A DNA stretch of 8,909 bases. It comes from an uncultured Oceanospirillales bacterium (lineage in GTDB: Bacteria > Pseudomonadota > Gammaproteobacteria > Pseudomonadales > Litorivicinaceae). Numbering within the stretch: position 1 is the stretch's first letter; every line of letters starts with the position of its first letter. Below are positions 1 to 5,509 of this stretch, in pieces. Location of the stretch: the NCBI GenBank assembly GCA_913061245.1, contig CAJXTO010000055.1, positions 1 to 8,909 of the forward strand, read 5' to 3'. Position numbers and translations under genes: made by a program. The notes under the pieces were generated by a model that saw only the letters and a program-made list of their open reading frames with translations, searched no databases and had not been told where the DNA came from.

Positions 1-123
1 GTACAACGCGGTAAAGTCCATCATGGGGTCGAACAGATTGTAATGCCTGATGAAGTAATCGAGGCGTATCAAAACATGCAGCATGGTGATCAGTTAGGTA
101 AAACGATCATCCTAATGAAATGA
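1..123 (+). CDS. C-terminal end of a medium-chain dehydrogenase/reductase (quinone oxidoreductase-like), 5' truncated by window edge
   Basis: Only the last 40 residues are present, read in frame 1 from the window edge to a TGA at 121-123. The tail has an acidic-hydrophobic helix (MPDEVIEAYQNMQHGD) followed by QLGKTIILMK. This matches the usual end of the zinc-type alcohol dehydrogenase/quinone oxidoreductase superfamily, in which a helix of the form 'eAy..m..g...GK' leads into the final beta strand. Family members are NAD(P)H-dependent and cytoplasmic, but the substrate cannot be inferred from this fragment. The stop codon overlaps the Shine-Dalgarno sequence of the glutathione reductase gene that begins 7 bases later, so the two are very probably in one operon. 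The assignment rests on a short segment; other oxidoreductases with a similar tail are possible. Confidence 0.6.
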   Translation, partial: VQRGKVHHGVEQIVMPDEVIEAYQNMQHGDQLGKTIILMK

Positions 124-127
124 GGAA
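122..127 (+). promoter_or_regulatory. Ribosome binding site of gor
   Basis: GAGGAA lies immediately before the gor ATG with a short spacer and overlaps the TGA stop (121-123) of the upstream oxidoreductase. Ribosomes ending the upstream gene would therefore sit on this site, which suggests translational coupling. Confidence 0.7.
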
Positions 128-130
128 AAG

Positions 131-1498
131 ATGAGTCAATACGATTTGGTCGTGATTGGAGCCGGAAGTGGTGGGGTACGTGCGGCGAGGATGGCCGCAA
201 GCTTTGGAGCTCGAGTGGCTGTCGTTGAGGATCGGTATCTTGGCGGGACATGCGTCAATGTAGGCTGCGTGCCAAAAAAATTATATGTCTATGGTTCGAG
301 CTTCTCAGAATCGATTAGAGATGCAGCGGGCTATGGTTGGGATACCTCGGTCAACGGGTTCGACTGGAATCGACTCAGAGATAATAAAGTTAAAGAAATC
401 AGCAGATTAAACGGAATATATGATCGCTTGCTCGAGGGCTCTGGAGCTGAATTAGTCAACGGACGGGGCTCTATTATCGATTCAAATACGGTCAAAGTTG
501 GTGAGCGTCTTTTATCGACAAAACGGATCTTGATTGCGACAGGTGGGTGGCCGCGACAGCCAGAGATGCCTGGTATTGAGTTGACGAAGACGAGCAATGA
601 GATCTTTGACTTAGAAACTCTACCGAAGCGCATTTTGGTGGTGGGCGGCGGCTACATTGCCGTTGAATTTGCAGGGATTTTCGCAGGTCTTGGTGTTGAA
701 ACCACGTTATCGTATCGGGGTCCGAATCTACTCAAAGAATTCGATCGTGAGATTGTGAATCAATTGATCGAGGAAATGAAACAGAAAGGGGTCAATGTTC
801 GCCTTGACCATCGGTTATTTGGGTTTGAGCGGATCAACGATGGAATCCGTGTGGATCATTCCGGACATGAGGATGATGAACTGATTGTCGATGAAGTGTT
901 GATGGCGGTTGGACGAGTCCCGAATACGTTTGGTCTAGGACTTGAGAATACGCAAGTAACAACGCGTGACGACGGGACGGTTGAAGTATTTGAAAATTTT
1001 CAAACGAATGATCCATCGATTTACGCAGTTGGGGATGTCACTGGAAGTGTTGCGCTAACTCCTGTTGCATTGGCTGAAGGGATGGCGCTTGCAAAGCATC
1101 TGTTTGATGGTGCCGAGTCTGCAAGTGTGGATTACGATTTGATCCCGACCACAATTTTTAGCCAACCAAATATTGGGACATTAGGACTCTCTGAAGATGA
1201 AGTCGCATCACGTGGTTTGCATGCGCAGGTTTTTGTCAGTCGGTTTAAACCGATGAAACATGCGTTAAGTGGTCGTCAAGAACAAAGCATCTTCAAGCTG
1301 ATTGTGGATGCCGAGAGCAACAAGATTCTTGGTTTACATATGCTTGCCCCAGACGCTGGTGAGATCCTTCAAGGTTTTGCTGTGGCCCTAAAAGCTGGTG
1401 CGACCAAAGCGGATTTTGATCGAACGATCGGAATTCATCCGACAGCTGCCGAAGAGTTTGTCACCATGCGCGAGCCGACTCGGGTGATTGGTGCGTAG
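131..1498 (+). CDS. gor: Glutathione-disulfide reductase
   Basis: This 455-residue cytoplasmic flavoenzyme reduces GSSG to two GSH with NADPH. The N-terminal FAD-binding fold shows GAGSGGVRAAR (10-20). The redox-active disulfide is in GGTCVNVGCVPKK (Cys41, Cys46). The NADPH-binding fold shows VVGGGYIAVEF (170-180), with Arg196 and Lys202 placed where E. coli Gor has its two phosphate-binding arginines, so NADPH preference is plausible. A second FAD contact is YAVGDVTG (298-305). The C-terminal dimerisation domain ends with HPTAAEE (His436, Glu441), the acid-base pair that completes the active site across the dimer. Length is normal for the family. The start is supported by GAGGAA at 122-127, a few bases before the ATG. 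The 3' end overlaps the SelD fusion gene by 11 bases. Trypanothione or mycothione reductases are related, but the GGGYIAVEF pattern fits the plant/cyanobacterial/proteobacterial glutathione reductase branch. No base in the sequence separates this gene's control from its neighbours. Confidence 0.93.
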   Translation: MSQYDLVVIGAGSGGVRAARMAASFGARVAVVEDRYLGGTCVNVGCVPKKLYVYGSSFSESIRDAAGYGWDTSVNGFDWNRLRDNKVKEISRLNGIYDRLLEGSGAELVNGRGSIIDSNTVKVGERLLSTKRILIATGGWPRQPEMPGIELTKTSNEIFDLETLPKRILVVGGGYIAVEFAGIFAGLGVETTLSYRGPNLLKEFDREIVNQLIEEMKQKGVNVRLDHRLFGFERINDGIRVDHSGHEDDELIVDEVLMAVGRVPNTFGLGLENTQVTTRDDGTVEVFENFQTNDPSIYAVGDVTGSVALTPVALAEGMALAKHLFDGAESASVDYDLIPTTIFSQPNIGTLGLSEDEVASRGLHAQVFVSRFKPMKHALSGRQEQSIFKLIVDAESNKILGLHMLAPDAGEILQGFAVALKAGATKADFDRTIGIHPTAAEEFVTMREPTRVIGA

Positions 1499-3572
1499 CG
1501 GATCATCGACTGCGCGATATAGCCTAGTTTTAGTCGGCGCAGGTCACTCGAATATTTCGCTCATCCGGCGGTTTGCGATGGAACCGTTGGATGACGTACA
1601 GCTGGTTGTCATTAATCCAGAATCAACAGCACCCTATTCAGGGATGCTGCCAGGCTTTTTAGCGGGACAGTATGCTGCCGATGACCTATTCATCGATGTC
1701 GCAGCCTTGTGCAAACAAGCCGGCGTGCGTTTTATTCGTGGGTCACTCGAACAGATCGACGCCAGCGCAAAAATTCTGTACGTGAGGCATCAAGCACTTT
1801 CAAATGCTCGGCAACTACGTATTCCTTATGACTACGCCGTTCTAAATACTGGAGCTGCACCAGCTGAAAGCTTTCCATCGACTCATCCTGCGTGCCATTA
1901 CGTTAAGCCAATCGGTCAGTTGCTTAGAGAACTCCCTCTTATCGATGAAAAGATGCGTAAAAAAAGCCGATCTATGGTCATTGTCGGCGGAGGTGCAGCG
2001 GGGATTGAGCTCGCATTTGCTTTCAGAGCGCGATATGGGTTCGATGCAGAAATTAGCTTGGTGGCGAAGCGTTCGATCAATAAAGATAACGCTCTAAGCG
2101 CAGGAGCATCATTGATCCGGAATGCGCTGAGTACCAAGCAGATCGCATTATTTGAATCGGTTGAAGTGACTGAAGCGGTAAATAGTGAAGTGATGCTGTC
2201 TGATGGCTCATCGCTTAATGCGGATGTTGTCTGCGTAGCAACTCCGGTCAGGCCGCCTTCTTGGATTGAGATCTCTGGGCTATCTAGTGCAACAGGGTTT
2301 TTAGCGGTTAATGATGCGCTACAAGTTGATGGGTGTGAGGGTCTGTACGCAGCAGGTGATATCGTTAACCTACCGTCACCCCGGGGGCGATCGGGCGTTA
2401 TGGCAGTGAGAGCAGGGCAGTATCTGGCGAGCGCTCTGTGGAAAACACTGAAAGGGCAGAGAGTATCGCCTTTTCGACCCCAAAAACGCTGGCTAACTCT
2501 GCTCAATCTTGGAGACGGTCAAGCCATTGCAGTGAGAGGGGCGCTCGCCTATCAAGCTCGTGCCTTGTTTAGGCTCAAGGATCGAATTGATCAGAGATTC
2601 ATGTCCCGTTTCAAACCTCAACCGATGTCGGCTGAGATGGAGATGCGGTGCGAAGGCTGTGCCGCCAAACTTCCCGGTGATGTGTTGGCCTCTGTATTCG
2701 ATTCTCAATTCGAAGATGGCGCGGTAACAACTAGCCACGGCGTGTCTCGGATCCAGTCGATCGATGCATTAAGCTACTTAATCGATGATCCTTATTTGGT
2801 CGGCGTGCTCGCCATGCGCCATGCTGTGAGTGATGTATGGGCGATGGGAGCGACCCCTTCGTCAGTTTTGACGCTTATTGCGGTGGAGCGGGCGCTATCG
2901 AAAGATCTTGAGGCGACAGAGTTTGGCCTCATACAAAACGGTCTTCGAGATGCGTCGGAGGCGTATCAGGCTGAAATTATTGGCGGGCACAGCCTTTCAT
3001 TACAGCAACCGATGGTCGCTGTCATGGTTGAAGGTACGGCTAATCAAGTAGTGCCTAAAACAGGGGCTGAGCTTGGCGATGAAATCTGGCTGACTGGACC
3101 ATTGGGTTCGGGCGTTCTATTTGCCGCTCTCGCGTCGGGTCTTCCCGTTGGCTCATCGATTGATCAATGGATACCAGGTGCGCTTGAATCATTATTTGAA
3201 GCAAGCCAAATAGCGGTCGAAGAGGGTGTGCACGCCATGACTGATGTCACAGGGTTTGGATTGGCAGGGCATCTTAAAGAGATGCTGTCGGGAAGTCCTC
3301 TTAACATTGAGTGGGCAGAACAGATCTCTACATTCCAAGGCGTTGATGAGAGTATCGCACGCGGGATTCGCTCGACCGCTCATGCAGACAATGCTCAGTA
3401 TGCACAACATCTCGGCTACAAAGCACCAAGCCCAGTGGTGTTTGACCCCCAGACCTGTGGCCCCTTAATGATTGCTGCTTCTTCTGACGTCGCGAAACGG
3501 GTCGTTGGGAAGTGGAAGAAAATGGGTTTATCGCCGCAACAGGTTGCAGTGGTTACCACCGAAACGTCGTAA
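1488..3572 (+). CDS. selD: Fusion of an NDH-2-like flavoprotein oxidoreductase with selenide, water dikinase (SelD)
   Basis: This 694-residue protein has two domains. Residues about 10-375 form a pyridine nucleotide-disulfide oxidoreductase fold. It has an FAD site at LVGAGHSN (15-22), an NAD(P)H site at VIVGGGAAGIELA (164-176) and a second FAD contact at LYAAGDIVNLP (286-296). It resembles type II NADH dehydrogenase and lacks a CxxC redox pair. Residues about 385-694 are SelD, which makes selenophosphate from selenide and ATP. Catalytic Cys391 and Lys394 lie in GCAAKL, and the metal/ATP aspartates appear as Asp410, Asp426, Asp449 (SDVWAMG) and Asp586 (TDVTGFG). GGHS (499-502) and DPQTCGPL (653-660) are also conserved. 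The SelD part is therefore expected to be active, with Cys rather than Sec at the active site (TGT, 2658-2660). Fusions of this type are known (TIGRFAM 'N-term to SelD'), but the role of the flavin domain is not established; supplying electrons for selenide formation is an inference. The start is non-ATG: TTG 1488 or GTG 1491. No later start keeps the FAD motif. The gene overlaps gor by 8 to 11 bases. Confidence 0.92.
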   Translation: MVRSGSSTARYSLVLVGAGHSNISLIRRFAMEPLDDVQLVVINPESTAPYSGMLPGFLAGQYAADDLFIDVAALCKQAGVRFIRGSLEQIDASAKILYVRHQALSNARQLRIPYDYAVLNTGAAPAESFPSTHPACHYVKPIGQLLRELPLIDEKMRKKSRSMVIVGGGAAGIELAFAFRARYGFDAEISLVAKRSINKDNALSAGASLIRNALSTKQIALFESVEVTEAVNSEVMLSDGSSLNADVVCVATPVRPPSWIEISGLSSATGFLAVNDALQVDGCEGLYAAGDIVNLPSPRGRSGVMAVRAGQYLASALWKTLKGQRVSPFRPQKRWLTLLNLGDGQAIAVRGALAYQARALFRLKDRIDQRFMSRFKPQPMSAEMEMRCEGCAAKLPGDVLASVFDSQFEDGAVTTSHGVSRIQSIDALSYLIDDPYLVGVLAMRHAVSDVWAMGATPSSVLTLIAVERALSKDLEATEFGLIQNGLRDASEAYQAEIIGGHSLSLQQPMVAVMVEGTANQVVPKTGAELGDEIWLTGPLGSGVLFAALASGLPVGSSIDQWIPGALESLFEASQIAVEEGVHAMTDVTGFGLAGHLKEMLSGSPLNIEWAEQISTFQGVDESIARGIRSTAHADNAQYAQHLGYKAPSPVVFDPQTCGPLMIAASSDVAKRVVGKWKKMGLSPQQVAVVTTETS

Positions 3573-3629
3573 AGACTTTTGCGTAAAATTGGTTCACATT
3601 GGCTCGATAATGAATTCGAAGCACGTCAT

Positions 3630-3634
3630 AAGGA
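3630..3634 (+). promoter_or_regulatory. Ribosome binding site that sets the prpE start
   Basis: AAGGA is followed by a 6-base spacer and then ATG at 3641. A nearer ATG at 3634 overlaps this site and opens only a seven-codon frame, so 3641 is the real start. The 68-base gap 3573-3640 otherwise shows an AT-rich stretch but no convincing promoter or terminator. Confidence 0.75.
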
Positions 3635-3640
3635 TGTTTC

Positions 3641-5509
3641 ATGAGCTATCAAAGTGAATACGATCAATCCATTCAAGACCCACAAGGTTTTTGGCTAGAC
3701 AAGGCGAACCTCATCGATTGGGTTCAAAAACCGCAGGTCGCCTTAGCGAATGATATGAATGGTATCGAGCGCTGGTATCCCGATGGCACCCTCAACACCT
3801 GTTATAACGCAATCGACCGTCATGTCGAGGCTGGACACGGTGATCAGGTCGCTGTGTATTACGACTCCCCAGTTACCGACACAAAACGCGCAATTACTTA
3901 TGCGGAATTAAAAGATGAAGTCGAGCGTTTTGCAGGCGGACTTGCGTCCTTAGGTGTGACAACTGGAGATCGCGTTGTCATTTACATGCCAATGGTTCCT
4001 GAGGCGTTGATCGCGATGCTCGCGTGCGCCCGTATCGGTGCAATTCATTCTGTTGTATTTGGTGGATTCGCAGCGAATGAATTAGCTGTCCGTCTTTCAG
4101 ATGCTGCTCCAAAGGTTATCGTGACATCAACTTGCGGCATTGAGGTGAGTAAAGTCATCGAATATATGCCGATCGTCAATGAGGCGATTGAGATATCTGA
4201 TAAAAAACCAGCTTCTGTGGTTGTATTGGAACGTCCGCAGGCAGGTTTCGCGCCTGTCGATGGGCGCGATGTCACTTGGTCGGCTCTCATGGAAACAGCT
4301 CAGCCAATTGATTGTGTGCCCGTGAGTGCGACTCATCCACTCTATATTCTCTATACCTCTGGCACGACAGGTAAGCCTAAAGGAGTTGTTCGTGATAACG
4401 GTGGCCATGCGGTGGCCATGACTTATTCGATGGGTGCTGTCTATGATATGAAGCCTGGCGACGTCTTCTGGGCTGCTAGTGATGTGGGCTGGGTCGTTGG
4501 GCACTCATATATTGTCTACGCGCCATTGTTATTCGGTTGCTCGACTATCCTCTATGAAGGTAAGCCTGTCCGAACCCCAGATGCAGGGGCATTCTGGCGT
4601 GTAGTTGAAGAGTACAAAGTCAAAGTATTGTTCTCAGCGCCGACTGCATTCCGGGCGATCCGAAAAGAAGATCCGCATGCCGAGTTCTACAAAAAATACG
4701 ACTTAAGCTCATTGAAAGCGCTGTATTTGGCAGGGGAGCGCTTAGATCCCCCGACTTACCATTGGCTTGATGAAATCTCAGGTTTACCAGTAGTTGATCA
4801 CTGGTGGCAAACCGAGACAGGGTGGGCGATTGCGTGTAACCCAAGAGGTCTCGAGTCCTTTACGCCAAAGGCGGGCTCTGCGACGAAGCCAACACCTGGG
4901 TTCAAGGTTGAGATTCTCGATCCATCTGGAAATCAAGTCGAAGCAGGGGAGCAAGGAAGTGTCGTGATTAAACGGCCGCTGCCGCCGAGCTGTTTGCCAA
5001 CGGTTTGGGGAAACCATACTCGGTTTGAAGAGAGTTATCTCAATCCATATCCGGGGTATTACCTGACTGGTGATGGCGGGTTTATTGATCATGAAGGCTA
5101 TGTATTCATCATGGGCCGTACGGATGACGTCATTAATGTCGCTGGACACCGGCTGTCGACTGGCGAAATGGAAGAAATTGTTGCTGCACATCCTGCAGTT
5201 GCCGAATGCGCTGTTATTGGAGTGGCTGATGAATTGAAAGGTCAGTTACCTCTTGGTCTTGTCGTACTCAAAGATGGCGTAACTCAGTCGCATGATGAGG
5301 TTGAGAAAGAGCTGATCTCTTCTGTTCGCGCATCAATAGGTGCGGTCGCATGCTTTAACAAAGCATTGATTGTCGACCGGCTGCCGAAAACACGATCAGG
5401 TAAAATCCTACGCGCAACGCTGCGGAAAATTGCGGATGGCGAGTCATACACAGCACCATCAACAATTGAAGATCCAACGGTATTAGCTGAAATTGAAAAC
5501 CGGTTTTAA
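3641..5509 (+). CDS. prpE: Propionyl-CoA synthetase (propionate-CoA ligase, AMP-forming)
   Basis: This 622-residue cytoplasmic enzyme of the acetyl-CoA synthetase family activates propionate with ATP and CoA through an acyl-AMP intermediate. It has an N-terminal ACAS-type region (1-60), the P-loop-like adenylation motif YTSGTTGKPKG (238-248), the acyl-pocket motif WWQTETGW (388-395), TGDGG (476-480), and the hinge region GRTDDVINVAGHRLSTGEME (492-511). The C-terminal catalytic lysine is in PKTRSGK (Lys588). The tryptophan after WWQTETG (where acetyl-CoA synthetase has a second glycine) and the length near 625 point to PrpE rather than Acs (about 650). Short-chain homologues acting on acetate or acrylate remain possible. 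Lys588 is the residue that Pat-type acetyltransferases modify to switch such ligases off, and a Pat homologue lies convergently with its stop codon directly abutting. No prpB, prpC or prpD is in the window, so the fate of propionyl-CoA is not shown. It may be read from the upstream operon or from a promoter not recognised here. Confidence 0.9.
   Translation: MSYQSEYDQSIQDPQGFWLDKANLIDWVQKPQVALANDMNGIERWYPDGTLNTCYNAIDRHVEAGHGDQVAVYYDSPVTDTKRAITYAELKDEVERFAGGLASLGVTTGDRVVIYMPMVPEALIAMLACARIGAIHSVVFGGFAANELAVRLSDAAPKVIVTSTCGIEVSKVIEYMPIVNEAIEISDKKPASVVVLERPQAGFAPVDGRDVTWSALMETAQPIDCVPVSATHPLYILYTSGTTGKPKGVVRDNGGHAVAMTYSMGAVYDMKPGDVFWAASDVGWVVGHSYIVYAPLLFGCSTILYEGKPVRTPDAGAFWRVVEEYKVKVLFSAPTAFRAIRKEDPHAEFYKKYDLSSLKALYLAGERLDPPTYHWLDEISGLPVVDHWWQTETGWAIACNPRGLESFTPKAGSATKPTPGFKVEILDPSGNQVEAGEQGSVVIKRPLPPSCLPTVWGNHTRFEESYLNPYPGYYLTGDGGFIDHEGYVFIMGRTDDVINVAGHRLSTGEMEEIVAAHPAVAECAVIGVADELKGQLPLGLVVLKDGVTQSHDEVEKELISSVRASIGAVACFNKALIVDRLPKTRSGKILRATLRKIADGESYTAPSTIEDPTVLAEIENRF

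Noticed and set aside
1916..2506. A 196-codon open frame on the minus strand inside the flavoprotein domain of the SelD fusion
   Set aside because: It is fully antisense to a strongly recognised domain, has no family resemblance or clear ribosome binding site, and its composition reads as a shadow of the plus-strand codons.
2658..2660. Possible selenocysteine at the SelD active site
   Set aside because: The codon is TGT (Cys), not TGA, so this SelD is the cysteine form.
3578..3611. Possible promoter before prpE (GATAAT at 3606-3611 as -10, TTGCGT-like element upstream)
   Set aside because: The candidate -35 element is about 21-22 bases away rather than 16-18 and matches poorly, so it is not better than chance in an AT-rich gap.
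4127..5191. Overlapping minus-strand open frames (4127-4504, 4620-4844, 4784-5191) inside prpE
   Set aside because: All are antisense to conserved PrpE motifs and show no recognisable protein features.
5496..5507. Perfect 12-base palindrome AAAACCGGTTTT at the end of prpE
   Set aside because: It has no loop, spans ordinary codons (Glu-Asn-Arg-Phe-stop) and occurs once, so no operator or terminator role can be supported.
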